Source of the DNA: Chryseobacterium sp. FH1 | Lineage (GTDB): Bacteria > Bacteroidota > Bacteroidia > Flavobacteriales > Weeksellaceae | DNA length: 64,000 nucleotides | Direction: 5' to 3' | Assembly: GCF_000735135.1 (NCBI RefSeq) | Contig: NZ_JPLZ01000006.1 | Span: 1,736,001-1,800,000 of the forward strand | Shown: positions 1-9,248 of the stretch, in pieces | Layout: every line of letters starts with the position of its first letter | Numbering within the stretch: the stretch's first letter is position 1 | The notes under the pieces: model-generated | What the model was told of the DNA's origin: nothing | The model's input: the letters and a program-made list of their open reading frames with translations, nothing else | Databases searched by the model: none | Made by a program: the position numbers and the translations under genes

Positions 1-30
1 TGGATTCGATCATATTTTATTGATATGGGT

Positions 31-1437
31 TTACCTCAAAAAATTCTCATTCAACCATTTGAGCTTATTATAGCTTTGGAGGAATTTCGTTTTAAGTTCA
101 AGGTTTTTTTCCTTTGCTTCCAGTAGTTTATTTTCTCTTGAATTAATTAAAAACAAAGAACTTTCACCATTGCTGAATCTCATTTCTTCAGCATCCAAAA
201 GACGTTGATAATTATTGAGGTTTCTACTCATAATATCAATCTGCGTGAAATAATTACTGACCTCGTTTTTGTAAGATTCTATTTTAGTACTGACCTCACG
301 CGTTTTGAATTGGAAATCCTGCTGGTTCTGGGAAATCTTCAGCTTTGCAATTTCGTAATCTGCTCTTGCTTGCCTCAGGAAAATCGGAATTTCGAGCTTC
401 AAACCGTATTGGAAATTGTTGTCAAATAATGGAAGATAATTGGGCTGATAATTTTCTTTGTTGAAAAAATTGTAGGTGAAATCCAACTTGGGAAGGAAAC
501 TCTGCCATTTCAACCGCCGCTCACTTTCCAAAATGTTTTGTTTTTGGAAATAATATTCCAGCGAAGCGTGATTTTCCAATTGTCTATCGGAAACATTTTG
601 AACCAAAAATTCATAGTCCGAATATCCGGAATGCTCATCAAGATTGGAAGATGGAAAAATAAGCTGTGAGATCTCAAAAAGTTCCTGATTGTCTTGCCAT
701 AGAAACATCTGCAAATCCTGCGTACTTTTCACAAATTTCAGATAAGCATCACGCTCCTGAAGTTCAAAATTTTGCAATTGAGACAAGACTTCTACAGTGT
801 CAATTGCTGGTCTTTCTCCGTATTCGTAGGTCTTTCTGGTAAGTTCAAGACGTTCTTTGTTGATGTCCACTGCAGATTTTTGGAGCTTGTAGATTTCATA
901 ATTTTTCACCCATTCCCAAAATGTATTTTCAGCATCAAGCAACAGTTCATTTGTTAACACGATCTGTTCAGCTTCGGTCATTCTCAATCCGAACCTGGCT
1001 TGGTCCAGCAAACCTCTTCTTTTGTCGTATAAAAGGTTTTTGGCTAATGGAACGGTAATTCCAAATTGATAAAGTCCACCTGGCGTTTCACTGCTATTTA
1101 GCTTCTGTCCATCAAGGTAATTGTAGCTTCCCGTGATGTCGATGCCGTACCAAGTCGGGATTCCAAGTTCGATGTTTTTCTGCTCGTAGTATTTGGTGCC
1201 GTCAATATTTTTTTCACCAAGTTTTCCCGCGATCACGGGATCAAAGTTCCCCCTTGCTCGGGTAATTTCTGCATTTGCAATTTGATTTTGAAGTTGATAT
1301 TTGAAAGCCAAAGGATGATAAGTCTTTACAACATTCAAAAATTCCTGATGCGAAAGTTTCAAAGAATCCTGCGCAAAAGAGAACTGCAGACAAAACAGCA
1401 TCAAAACCAGCGATAATCTATCTTTTAGCTTTACCAT
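31..1437 (-). CDS. TolC-family outer membrane efflux protein
   Basis: Outer-membrane channel component of a tripartite export system. The 468-residue product starts with a clear signal peptide (hydrophobic stretch, then FSFAQ near residue 23) and is otherwise a long helical protein with two OEP-type halves, the usual length for TolC-like factors. It is the last gene of the set TetR, ABC exporter, HlyD adaptor, TolC. Its ATG lies inside the end of the HlyD gene (20-nt overlap), which indicates translational coupling. Together with the adaptor and ABC protein it should form a trans-envelope exporter. The substrate cannot be read from the sequence. Confidence 0.9.
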   Translation of the reverse strand: MVKLKDRLSLVLMLFCLQFSFAQDSLKLSHQEFLNVVKTYHPLAFKYQLQNQIANAEITRARGNFDPVIAGKLGEKNIDGTKYYEQKNIELGIPTWYGIDITGSYNYLDGQKLNSSETPGGLYQFGITVPLAKNLLYDKRRGLLDQARFGLRMTEAEQIVLTNELLLDAENTFWEWVKNYEIYKLQKSAVDINKERLELTRKTYEYGERPAIDTVEVLSQLQNFELQERDAYLKFVKSTQDLQMFLWQDNQELFEISQLIFPSSNLDEHSGYSDYEFLVQNVSDRQLENHASLEYYFQKQNILESERRLKWQSFLPKLDFTYNFFNKENYQPNYLPLFDNNFQYGLKLEIPIFLRQARADYEIAKLKISQNQQDFQFKTREVSTKIESYKNEVSNYFTQIDIMSRNLNNYQRLLDAEEMRFSNGESSLFLINSRENKLLEAKEKNLELKTKFLQSYNKLKWLNENFLR

Positions 1438-2737
1438 CTCCTGCAGATTTTTCCGTTGTTTTCACTTCATAATAGTCCGGCGGAAAACCATTGATATTTC
1501 TCCACAGTTCGTACCAAATCGGCACATCGTGCAAAATAGCGATGCCTTGAACGCCGGTTCCCATCTTTATTTTCGGAGGCCATTGTTTCTCATTTTGATC
1601 CTGAATGATTAATGCTTTGAACATTCCATTCATACTGATGTTATTCTCCACCGCAACCACTTTTCCTGCAAAAGTTCCGTAGCTGGAATTAGGCCAACCA
1701 GAAAATACAATCGCTGGAAAACCATCGAAAATACACATCACGCGTTGTCCTTCCTTCACCAAAGGCAAATCGACTGGCTTGATATAAATCTCCACCGCAT
1801 AATCCACTTTTGTTGGAACAATCACGCCGATGCTCTCACCATCTTTCAGGATTTCACCAATTCCCGCTTTATTGATTTGCACAATTTGACCATCTTGAGA
1901 CGCGATCACAAAATACAAACCTTGTCTCGCACGATAATTGGCCACCTGATTTTCAAGCTTGGCAATATCACCATCACTTCCTTCGATTTGTCCCATACTT
2001 TGGAATCGATCACCTTCGGTCTTGCTCAATTTTTCGTTATAATCTTGAATTGTCGCATTTTGTTCGATGCTTACATTCACAATTTCTTGACGGGTTTGAG
2101 CTAATTTATTTTCTGTGGCGGTTTTCTTTGCCAAAGCATTTTGATAGGAAACGCTTCTTTGCTGAAATTGCGTGAGGGAAACCAAGCCTTCATCGTACAT
2201 TTTTTTCTGTCTCTCGTACTGGTCTGATGTCAATCTGAGTTCATTTTCCGCTGCTGCGAGTTCTGCTTCTTCACCTGCCAATTTATTATTAAGCTGACTG
2301 ATCTTTACTTTTAGTTGGCTTAATTTCAAATCTCGTCCAGAATTTAAAGCTTGCATTTGGTCGTTGGTGCTTCCCACTTTAGCTTCGTAATATTTCTGCA
2401 AACCCTTTTTGGCTTCCACCTGTTGTTCGGTTCTTTTGACCAAGAGCGGATCCAGGTAATCATCCTTCACTTCCGAAAGTTGAAGAAGCGTGTCGCCTTT
2501 TTTTACATAATCTCCGTTTTTGACATTCCATTTTATGATTCGTCCCGGTATCGGCGAATTCAATTGTTGCGGACGTTGTTCCTGGTAAAGTGTACTTACA
2601 TTTCCTGTCACCTTGATATTCTGCGTCCACGGTAAAAACAAGATCATAATGCCACCAAACAAGATGAAGAGAAACCATCTTTTCACGTTCGATTTCTTGT
2701 GGATTTGGTATATTTTATTGACTGATTGCAGTTCCAT
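1418..2737 (-). CDS. HlyD-family periplasmic adaptor (membrane fusion) protein
   Basis: Links the inner-membrane ABC exporter to the TolC-type channel. The 439-residue product has a short cytoplasmic N-terminus, one membrane segment at about residues 21-38 (WFLFILFGG onward), a split biotinyl-lipoyl/barrel-sandwich domain (first half with GRIIKWNVKNGDYVKKGDTL, second half with FVIASQDGQIVQINKAG) and a long coiled coil between them. This is the classic HlyD layout. It starts 4 nt after the ABC gene stop and overlaps tolC, so the three genes should be co-transcribed. Confidence 0.9.
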   Translation of the reverse strand: MELQSVNKIYQIHKKSNVKRWFLFILFGGIMILFLPWTQNIKVTGNVSTLYQEQRPQQLNSPIPGRIIKWNVKNGDYVKKGDTLLQLSEVKDDYLDPLLVKRTEQQVEAKKGLQKYYEAKVGSTNDQMQALNSGRDLKLSQLKVKISQLNNKLAGEEAELAAAENELRLTSDQYERQKKMYDEGLVSLTQFQQRSVSYQNALAKKTATENKLAQTRQEIVNVSIEQNATIQDYNEKLSKTEGDRFQSMGQIEGSDGDIAKLENQVANYRARQGLYFVIASQDGQIVQINKAGIGEILKDGESIGVIVPTKVDYAVEIYIKPVDLPLVKEGQRVMCIFDGFPAIVFSGWPNSSYGTFAGKVVAVENNISMNGMFKALIIQDQNEKQWPPKIKMGTGVQGIAILHDVPIWYELWRNINGFPPDYYEVKTTEKSAGDGKAKR

Positions 2738-2741
2738 CTTC

Positions 2742-4412
2742 TTAGTTTTTGTTTAATAATTTTACCGTTTTCTCCTCAATATGAAGATGTCCATCTGCGT
2801 TGTCTATAAGCATTTGGTCTTCCGATACAATGATGATTGTTGTTGTTTCTTTGAGTTTTAGAAGGTATTGTGTCATTTTGGTTTTGAACTCGTCATTCAT
2901 TCCATCCAATGGATCTTCAAGGATCAGAAGTCTTTTTCCACCAACCAAAGCTCTCAGAAGCATGATTTTCTTTTTCGAACTGAAGGAAATCTCAGTATCG
3001 GTTTCGCTGATTTCGGTAAAGAATCCGTTGCTGAATTGGCTGGAGAAATTATCAATTCCAACTTCATCACAAATATCAAGGATCTGTTCTGCGGTCGTGT
3101 TGTTGTTTCCAAGAATGATATTTTCGTAAACTGTTCCCTTGATAATGGTCATATCTTCCAGATACATTCCGATTTGATTTCGCAATGCAATTTTGTCGAT
3201 ATTTTTAAGAGGGATTTTATCAAACATAATACTGCCAGAAGTTGGCTCGTAGAATCCAGTAATCATATTGAGAAGCAAAGATTTTCCAGATCCTAGCTTT
3301 CCAGAAATGATATTAATGGAATTTTCAGCGATTTTGAAATTGATGTTCTCTAAAATTTTCTGATAATCATTAAAGGCAAAGTTGACGTCTTTGAACTCGA
3401 TTGCAAATCCAGTATGCACTTCTTCAAAAGTTATTTCACCCATATTTTCTTCAGGCAGGCCAGTAACTTTGTTAAGCTTTGCCAATGCCGCAATCACATC
3501 ATAATAACTTTCCAAGCTGATGATTAGTTTCTCAACGGCCATCATAATGCTCAAAACTACAATCTCTGTAGCGATAAAAGCACCGATATTCAATTGTTGA
3601 TTCACCAAAAGATAAGTTCCGATCACAAGCATTACCAAAGTAATGATCACTTTGAATGCGATAATAGTTTTGTACTGAATCACCAAAACCTTGAAGTGGG
3701 AAGTTCTGTCATCCAAATAATCAATCACACGTTCATCGGTTCCTCGCAGATGAATTTCTGTTTTTGAGTTGAGTTTGAATGTTTTTATTGATGCCGCAAT
3801 ATCCTCAAGCCAAGATGCCACGATGTATTTTTTGTCACTTTCATCGATACTGGATTTGATGCCACTTTCCATCGTAAATCTAAAAATGAGAATCACGCAA
3901 ATGATAACCAAAGCTCCGAAAACCAAAAACCAAGGATGATAGAATGATAACAAAAGAATTCCAAAAAGAATTTGAATCAAAGCAGTCGGAATCTCAAGTA
4001 AAATCTTGGAAATTCCCTTTTGCAAATTCTGTGTATCAAAAAAACGATTGACCAACTCGGGAAGATAATATTTTCTCGTAGCTGAGAGATTCACTTTCGG
4101 AAGTTTTTCTGCAAAGGCAATTGAAAATTCGACAAAGATCTTTTGCTGAATCTTTTCGATGATTTCCATTACTTTCAGCCTAAAATAGCCAACAAGCCAA
4201 GTTCCTAAAACCACGAAAGCAATAAGAATGTAAATAGAAGTCGCCATTGTTGCGCCCATTACAAAGCTGACAATGGATTGGATTCCGAGTGGAACACTTA
4301 GTTGCACCAAACCGTTGAGAATGGCGTAAAAATAAATATTGGTGACGTCTTTTTTTTCTTTGGTTACATATCTGAAAAGATTGTAACCGTGCTGTTTTGG
4401 AGAAATTTCCAT
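2742..4412 (-). CDS. ABC exporter (fused membrane and ATP-binding domains) with degenerate ATPase motifs
   Basis: Fused half-transporter of 556 residues: a six-helix membrane domain (about 1-310) followed by a nucleotide-binding domain. Walker A is intact (GKLGSGKS). The later motifs are not: the LSGGQ signature position reads ISFSSKKK, the Walker B end reads LLILEDP rather than LLLLDEP, and the H-loop position reads IIIVSED, with Glu where His is expected. No peptidase C39 domain is present. The gene sits between TetR and the HlyD/TolC pair, so it belongs to a type I-like export system. ATP hydrolysis may be weak or altered. Alternatively this is a divergent Bacteroidota subfamily with its own consensus. 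Confidence 0.85.
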   Translation of the reverse strand: MEISPKQHGYNLFRYVTKEKKDVTNIYFYAILNGLVQLSVPLGIQSIVSFVMGATMATSIYILIAFVVLGTWLVGYFRLKVMEIIEKIQQKIFVEFSIAFAEKLPKVNLSATRKYYLPELVNRFFDTQNLQKGISKILLEIPTALIQILFGILLLSFYHPWFLVFGALVIICVILIFRFTMESGIKSSIDESDKKYIVASWLEDIAASIKTFKLNSKTEIHLRGTDERVIDYLDDRTSHFKVLVIQYKTIIAFKVIITLVMLVIGTYLLVNQQLNIGAFIATEIVVLSIMMAVEKLIISLESYYDVIAALAKLNKVTGLPEENMGEITFEEVHTGFAIEFKDVNFAFNDYQKILENINFKIAENSINIISGKLGSGKSLLLNMITGFYEPTSGSIMFDKIPLKNIDKIALRNQIGMYLEDMTIIKGTVYENIILGNNNTTAEQILDICDEVGIDNFSSQFSNGFFTEISETDTEISFSSKKKIMLLRALVGGKRLLILEDPLDGMNDEFKTKMTQYLLKLKETTTIIIVSEDQMLIDNADGHLHIEEKTVKLLNKN

Positions 4413-4419
4413 TTGTGTA

Positions 4420-5100
4420 TTATTCTTTGATCAGATTGAAAGTAATGAAACGCAAATAGTCTAAGACATATTTTTTATGTTCCATTTTTTGTGTGTGATT
4501 ATCGGTAAGTTTCGGTAGATGCTCGCTAAAAAACTGTTGATAGTGAGCAGTTTCCAACAAAGTGCTTGCAAACGATTTAGGATAGGGAAAATCAGGTTTT
4601 GCTTGTGAGATGACCTCACCAAAAAAGTTGCAAAGACTTTTCAATGGACTGAAAACCATATCTTTATTAAAATCATCCACATCTTTTACAAGATAAGATT
4701 TACTGCTTTCTGCAATGACAATACTGTAGAGTTTGGAAAGGTCGTAATCTTCAATCTGGTCATCTGTCTCGTAATTATGCGTGATGATTTCCAAGATTTC
4801 CGACATTTTCTTACAAGGATCTTTGATGCCCTGCAATCTTTGTTTGCAAGTAAACTCGAGGTAGGACCAGTACCAATTGAGAATATAGGTTAAAAGCTTG
4901 TGTTTCGAAGAAAAATATCTGTAGACCGTAGCTTCCGTTGAATGAATTCTTTGAGCCAATTTCTTAAATGTAAAATTCTCAAAGCCAGTCTCATAAATCA
5001 GTTCTATCGCGTTTTTTACGATTGATTTTCCAATCTCGCTATTTTCCGGATCCTTTAGATAAAGATGCGCATTGACCTTAAATTTTAACTGAAACTCCAT
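4420..5100 (-). CDS. TetR/AcrR-family transcriptional regulator
   Basis: DNA-binding repressor of 226 residues, probably controlling the exporter genes that follow 7 nt downstream. The N-terminal helix-turn-helix is typical of TetR proteins (about residues 25-75, with FTFKKLAQRIHSTEATVYRY and then FSSKHKLL). The C-terminal part is a helical ligand-binding domain without family-specific clues. A TAnnTTTG box and a TACTTT/AAAGTA inverted repeat lie directly upstream, which suggests autoregulation. The inducer is unknown. Confidence 0.9.
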   Translation of the reverse strand: MEFQLKFKVNAHLYLKDPENSEIGKSIVKNAIELIYETGFENFTFKKLAQRIHSTEATVYRYFSSKHKLLTYILNWYWSYLEFTCKQRLQGIKDPCKKMSEILEIITHNYETDDQIEDYDLSKLYSIVIAESSKSYLVKDVDDFNKDMVFSPLKSLCNFFGEVISQAKPDFPYPKSFASTLLETAHYQQFFSEHLPKLTDNHTQKMEHKKYVLDYLRFITFNLIKE

Positions 5101-5110
5101 AGTTATCTTT

Positions 5111-5148
5111 TACTTTGTTTTAAAGTAGCAAATTATGCGACAAAGATA
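5111..5148 (-). promoter_or_regulatory. Candidate promoter and TetR operator
   Basis: On the minus strand TATCTTTG (5148-5141) matches the Bacteroidota -7 consensus TAnnTTTG. Just downstream, 5111-5127 is an inverted repeat, TACTTT-N5-AAAGTA, ending 10 bp before the tetR ATG. A palindrome in the leader of a tetR gene is the usual position for autorepression. No clear -33 element was found. Confidence 0.45.
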
Positions 5149-5333
5149 GTTAAATATTATTAATGATAGTATTACTATTATTTAAGGTTATTGTAATGTT
5201 TTGTTAATTATTTGATGTGAAAGCATTATTAATTATGTGTAAAAGTTGATTGCCATAAATTAAATTTCCCTTTAGGGAACGGTTTTTGTAATTATTTGGG
5301 CTGAATATTTCTAATCCAAAATCTCAAAAAATT

Positions 5334-6653
5334 ATGAAAAAATATCTTCTACCTGCCGTTGCAGTGCTGATGATAAGTTGTAAAAAAACAGACACAGATA
5401 GTGCAATCTCCAAGCAGACCGCGGAAGCTCAAACGCAGATCGATACTTTGAAACTACCGCCACCAGACGAAAAAGGTGCGAAAAACAAATTCAGCAATGT
5501 GATCGGATGGCCAAAAGACAAGGCGCCAACAGCTCCAAAAGGTTTTACTGTGACACGCTTTGCAGAAAATATCAAAAGCCCAAGAAATATGATTCAAGGA
5601 GAGAATGGCGATATTTTCGTAGTTCTTTCTAATTCTGAACGCACTGCGACAGAAAAAATAAAAAATGATATCAGCGGAAAAAGTGATGCTGAAGTTGGTG
5701 GCAAGTCTGCCAACAGAATTATTCTTTACCGAGACGCCAACAAAGATGGAATCCCAGAATCTTCCTCAGTTTTTCTGGATAATCTAAACCAACCGTACGG
5801 CATGTTGATTATCAAAGACCAATTTTACGTTGCAAATACTGATGGACTTTGGGTTTATCCTTACAAAGCTGGCGAAACAAAAATCACCAAGCCTGGAAAG
5901 AAGATTGTCAGCCTTCCTGCCGGCGGTTATAACAACCACTGGACTCGAAATTTGACAACCAACAAAGATCAATCTAAAATCTACATCTCTGTCGGTTCTG
6001 GTAGTAATGTCGGCGAAAATGGAATGGAACACGAAGTAAGAAGAGCCAATATTTTGGAAGTGAATCTGGATGGAAGTGGCGAGAAAATCTATGGAGCCGG
6101 ACTCAGGAATCCAGTTGGGATGAGTTGGAATCCTGTAACTGGAGAGCTTTGGACTGTCGTAAACGAGAGAGACGAGTTAGGCGATGAATTGGTTCCAGAT
6201 TATTTGACGAGCGTGAAACCAGATGCCTTCTACGGTTGGCCTTACGCTTATTTTGGTAAAAATGAAGATCCGAGAAGAAGAGGCGAGAAGCCAGATTTGG
6301 TAGCGAAAACAATAGTTCCGGATGTACCTTTGGGAAGCCACACGGCGTCTTTAGGATTAGAATTTTATACGGGCTCGCAGTTTCCGGGAATCTACAAAAA
6401 TGGAGCTTTCATAGGACAGCACGGCTCTTGGAATCGTTCTTCTTTGGTCGGTTATCAGGTAGCTTTTGTCCCTTTCAAAGATGGAAAAGCTTCTGGTTCT
6501 TACCAACCATTCTTGACCGGCTTTATTGCGGACGAAGCAAAAGGTGATGTTTACGGAAGACCAGTTGGCGTTCTTCAGATTGCAGATGGATCGTTGCTAG
6601 TAGCGGATGATGTGAGCGGAATTGTCTGGCGGGTTTCCTACAACAAGAGATAA
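5334..6653 (+). CDS. L-sorbosone dehydrogenase-like beta-propeller lipoprotein
   Basis: Predicted PQQ-type sugar dehydrogenase family member (GDH/sorbosone dehydrogenase fold), 439 residues, anchored outside the cytoplasm. The N-terminus is a lipoprotein signal (KKYLLPAVAVLMISC, lipobox LMISC). The body is a six-bladed propeller with family signatures: GLRNPVGMSWNP in the middle, then DAFYGWPYAYFG, the GLEFYTG segment and GQHGSWNRS near the end, closing with GRPVGVLQIADGSLLVADD. Such proteins oxidise sugars or aldoses in the periplasm. The real substrate and cofactor are unknown. The gene is monocistronic, divergent from tetR, and ends in a strong hairpin terminator. Confidence 0.85.
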   Translation: MKKYLLPAVAVLMISCKKTDTDSAISKQTAEAQTQIDTLKLPPPDEKGAKNKFSNVIGWPKDKAPTAPKGFTVTRFAENIKSPRNMIQGENGDIFVVLSNSERTATEKIKNDISGKSDAEVGGKSANRIILYRDANKDGIPESSSVFLDNLNQPYGMLIIKDQFYVANTDGLWVYPYKAGETKITKPGKKIVSLPAGGYNNHWTRNLTTNKDQSKIYISVGSGSNVGENGMEHEVRRANILEVNLDGSGEKIYGAGLRNPVGMSWNPVTGELWTVVNERDELGDELVPDYLTSVKPDAFYGWPYAYFGKNEDPRRRGEKPDLVAKTIVPDVPLGSHTASLGLEFYTGSQFPGIYKNGAFIGQHGSWNRSSLVGYQVAFVPFKDGKASGSYQPFLTGFIADEAKGDVYGRPVGVLQIADGSLLVADDVSGIVWRVSYNKR

Positions 6654-6662
6654 ATTAGTACT

Positions 6663-6691
6663 AAAAGCAACTTTATAAGTTGCTTTTTTTT
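6663..6691 (+). terminator. Rho-independent terminator after the sorbosone dehydrogenase-like gene
   Basis: Perfect 11-bp hairpin (AAAAGCAACTT, loop TAT, AAGTTGCTTTT) followed by a run of T. It lies between convergent genes and could also serve the minus-strand carotenoid operon. Confidence 0.85.
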
Positions 6692-6726
6692 GTAAGTTTC
6701 TAAAAATTTGGACTTTGATTTATAAT

Positions 6727-7434
6727 TTATGAAGCTGTTTCCGCTTCAACATCTGGTTTTTTAAATTTATAAAAGAAAAACAAATTCCAAAGAATCATCT
6801 CGTAACCGTAGAAGAAATCCTCAATTGGAATCGTCAGCATTCTAAAACCGATGTGATTTTGTGGATTATAATTCACGATGGGAGAGTCCAAACCTGTTCC
6901 AGTAAGAATTCCATTAACCAAAAAAAATCCTGGTGTCAAAATCAAATAGATCATCGAAGCTTTGCCAATCCAATTGATTTTCAAGAAAAAATATAAAATC
7001 AATAAGCTAATTGAAGTTGATAAGAAAGTAACAAAAGTGTAAATTCTATCGTGATAGTAAAGTGCAATTCCCAAAAATATGATTGATGAAATCACAACAA
7101 ATATTTTCTCAGAATTTGGTTTCCAATCGAGTTTGAAAAATTTGTCCAAACAGAAATATGTGAAAACACAGGAAAACGGAATACAAATGAAAAATAATAT
7201 TTCTTCAATTGGCAATTCCGAAATTTTTAGGCCGATTAAATATCGATAATTAAACCACCAAACGCCATTTTTCGTAAACCAAATATCCCAAAGAATAAAC
7301 ACCAAACCAACCAAAACCGAAGCTTTGATAAAGGCGCCAAAGTGTCTGTTGAATTTAATCTTAGGATGAAAAGAAAAAATAAAACAGATGATGACGGTAA
7401 AGAAATTAATCAAGAGATAAGTATATTGAATCAT
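6727..7434 (-). CDS. crtYcd: Lycopene cyclase, fused CrtYc-CrtYd type
   Basis: Cyclises the ends of lycopene to beta-carotene in the membrane. The 235-residue protein has about seven membrane segments and two copies of the cyclase domain signature PxE(E/D)xxF: LPIEEILFF near residue 75 and IPIEDFFYG near residue 203. One chain therefore replaces the CrtYc/CrtYd heterodimer of actinobacteria. It is the last gene of the operon. Its ATG overlaps the crtZ stop by one base (TGATG), so it is translationally coupled to crtZ. Confidence 0.9.
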   Translation of the reverse strand: MIQYTYLLINFFTVIICFIFSFHPKIKFNRHFGAFIKASVLVGLVFILWDIWFTKNGVWWFNYRYLIGLKISELPIEEILFFICIPFSCVFTYFCLDKFFKLDWKPNSEKIFVVISSIIFLGIALYYHDRIYTFVTFLSTSISLLILYFFLKINWIGKASMIYLILTPGFFLVNGILTGTGLDSPIVNYNPQNHIGFRMLTIPIEDFFYGYEMILWNLFFFYKFKKPDVEAETAS

Positions 7435-7892
7435 CAGGCTTTGTCTTTGTTAAAGTACATTTTGAAATATTTAACTGGCACCCAAAGAAATCCAAAACAT
7501 TCGCCATCTTCTTTGTTGATGTGTTTGTGATGTTGCTTGTGAGCGCGTCTAATTGCCAATAGATAAGGGTTTTTCGTGTCCTTCAAAAACTTCACGCGTT
7601 GATGAATGAAAATATCGTGAACGAAAAAATACGACATTCCGTAAAGCGTAATCCCAATCCCGACGTAGAACCAAATGTCAAAATCATTCATCGTTCCAAT
7701 GTACATTAAGGCAATTGCAGGAATCGCAAAAATCACGAAAAAATAATCGTTTTTTTCTAAAGGCGGATCACTGCTATGGTCGTGGTGATCGCGGTGAAGT
7801 GACCACAAAAATCCGTGCATCACATATTTGTGAACGACCCACGTAAAGCCTTCCATCAGGAAAAAAGTTATTAAAATTATTAAGAAATTCAT
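7434..7892 (-). CDS. crtZ: Beta-carotene hydroxylase (CrtZ-type fatty acid hydroxylase)
   Basis: Di-iron membrane hydroxylase that adds 3-hydroxyl groups to beta-carotene, giving zeaxanthin. The 152-residue product has the expected His clusters: HKYVMH (about 21-26), HRDHH (33-37), HDIFIHQR (near 95) and RAHKQHHKH (near 115-123). It overlaps the genes on both sides by one base, typical of a tightly coupled operon. With CrtI, CrtB and CrtYcd it makes zeaxanthin the likely end product. No ketolase or glycosyltransferase is present in the cluster. Confidence 0.92.
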   Translation of the reverse strand: MNFLIILITFFLMEGFTWVVHKYVMHGFLWSLHRDHHDHSSDPPLEKNDYFFVIFAIPAIALMYIGTMNDFDIWFYVGIGITLYGMSYFFVHDIFIHQRVKFLKDTKNPYLLAIRRAHKQHHKHINKEDGECFGFLWVPVKYFKMYFNKDKA

Positions 7893-8368
7893 TATTCTTT
7901 TCTTTTGTTGTTGAACATCACTTCCAAGACTTCGTGGCGGAAATCAAAGATATTTTTAAGTTTGCTTTTCACAAAAAGTTTGTGTGCAATTTCGCCTAAA
8001 ACTCCCATCGGAAGTTCATAGCTTACGGTATCTTTGATCAAAACACCATTATCGTTTTGGATAAATTCGTGGTAATGGTTCCACAATTTGTAAGGTCCTT
8101 TTTGCTGAAAATCCGTGAAACTCTTTTGGAAATCCACTTGCGTGATCTGCGTTTGCCATTTCATTGGGATTTTCAAAATCGGTGAAACTGTGTAATCTAT
8201 CAGCATTCCTTTGTAAATTTCGTCGTTCTCCAATTTCGTCAACACTGTGAAATTCATATCTTTCGGTGTGATGACGGCTAAATTATTGGCGGATGAAAAG
8301 AATTTCCAAGCCGTTTCAATATCGCAGTTTAACTGTTGTTCTCTATAAAGTCTGTGTACCATTTTCAA
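7892..8368 (-). CDS. SRPBCC-family (START-like) protein of the carotenoid operon
   Basis: Small 158-residue hydrophobic-pocket protein of the polyketide cyclase/SRPBCC fold. It has the N-terminal pattern CDIETAWKFFSSANNLAVITP and a C-terminal helix typical of the fold. No catalytic function is visible. It is fixed between crtB and crtZ, overlapping crtZ by one base. By context it may bind or hand over a hydrophobic carotenoid intermediate, which is inference. Similar proteins occur in many flavobacterial crt clusters. Confidence 0.8.
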   Translation of the reverse strand: MKMVHRLYREQQLNCDIETAWKFFSSANNLAVITPKDMNFTVLTKLENDEIYKGMLIDYTVSPILKIPMKWQTQITQVDFQKSFTDFQQKGPYKLWNHYHEFIQNDNGVLIKDTVSYELPMGVLGEIAHKLFVKSKLKNIFDFRHEVLEVMFNNKRKE

Positions 8369-8411
8369 TTTTTAGATTTATTTCAATTTCATTTTACAGA
8401 TCTATAGAATT

Positions 8412-9248
8412 TTAGATCGATAACATTTTATATTCTACGTAACTTCCCATCATCAAGGATATTTTTTTGCTGTTGGAGATTCGGATTCTCTGGTTGATCA
8501 TTTTGGTGGCTGACGTTCGCTTGATTTTTTTGAAGAGCGAAAGATAATATCTGTACGCCAAATAAACGCCGAATCTGGACGAAGTTGGTAATTTTTTAAT
8601 GCCTTCTAATGCCAATTGGAATTCGTGTGCGATTTCCTTTTCGATTTCCGCTTTTACTTGATTGTCAAATGCTTTGATGTCAACATTAGGGAAATAAGTT
8701 CTGCCCAAAACATCATAATCATCTTTCATATCACGCAGGAAATTCACTTTTTGGAAAGCCGATCCCAAGATCATTGCAGAAGGTTTCAGCCTTTCGAATT
8801 CCGCCTTGTCGCCGTTTACAAAAATGTGAAGACACATCAAACCAACCACTTCCGCGGAACCCAAAATATATTCTTTGTAAAGCTCCGAGTTGTAATCAAT
8901 CTTGTGAAGATCCATTTCCATGCTTCTCAGAAATTGCTTGATGAGTTCGTGATCGATCTCGTATTTGCTCACAGTTTCCTGAAAAGATTGCATAATTGGA
9001 TTGAGCGAAATTTGCTCTTCCAAAGCCAAAAAAGTGTCTTCTCGGAAACGGGACAAAAGTTTTTCTTTGTCAAATCCGTGAAAACTGTCCACAATCTCAT
9101 CTGCCAATCTCACGTAACCATAAATGGCGTAAATAGGATTTCGAATTTTGGAAGATAAAGCCAAGATTCCTAGCGAAAAACTTGTGCTGTATTGCTTTGT
9201 CGTCTGTTTGCTGATCTTGAACGAAAGGTCGTCAAATAGTTTTTTCAT
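8412..9248 (-). CDS. crtB: Phytoene synthase
   Basis: Condenses two geranylgeranyl diphosphates to phytoene. The 278-residue protein has both Asp-rich metal-binding motifs of squalene/phytoene synthases: DEIVD (residues 50-54) and the second region LRDMKDDYDVLGRTYFP (about 171-187). The canonical second motif usually reads DxxED, so DMKDD is a conservative variant. Its start overlaps the end of crtI by 17 nt, so the two are probably coupled. Confidence 0.92.
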   Translation of the reverse strand: MKKLFDDLSFKISKQTTKQYSTSFSLGILALSSKIRNPIYAIYGYVRLADEIVDSFHGFDKEKLLSRFREDTFLALEEQISLNPIMQSFQETVSKYEIDHELIKQFLRSMEMDLHKIDYNSELYKEYILGSAEVVGLMCLHIFVNGDKAEFERLKPSAMILGSAFQKVNFLRDMKDDYDVLGRTYFPNVDIKAFDNQVKAEIEKEIAHEFQLALEGIKKLPTSSRFGVYLAYRYYLSLFKKIKRTSATKMINQRIRISNSKKISLMMGSYVEYKMLSI

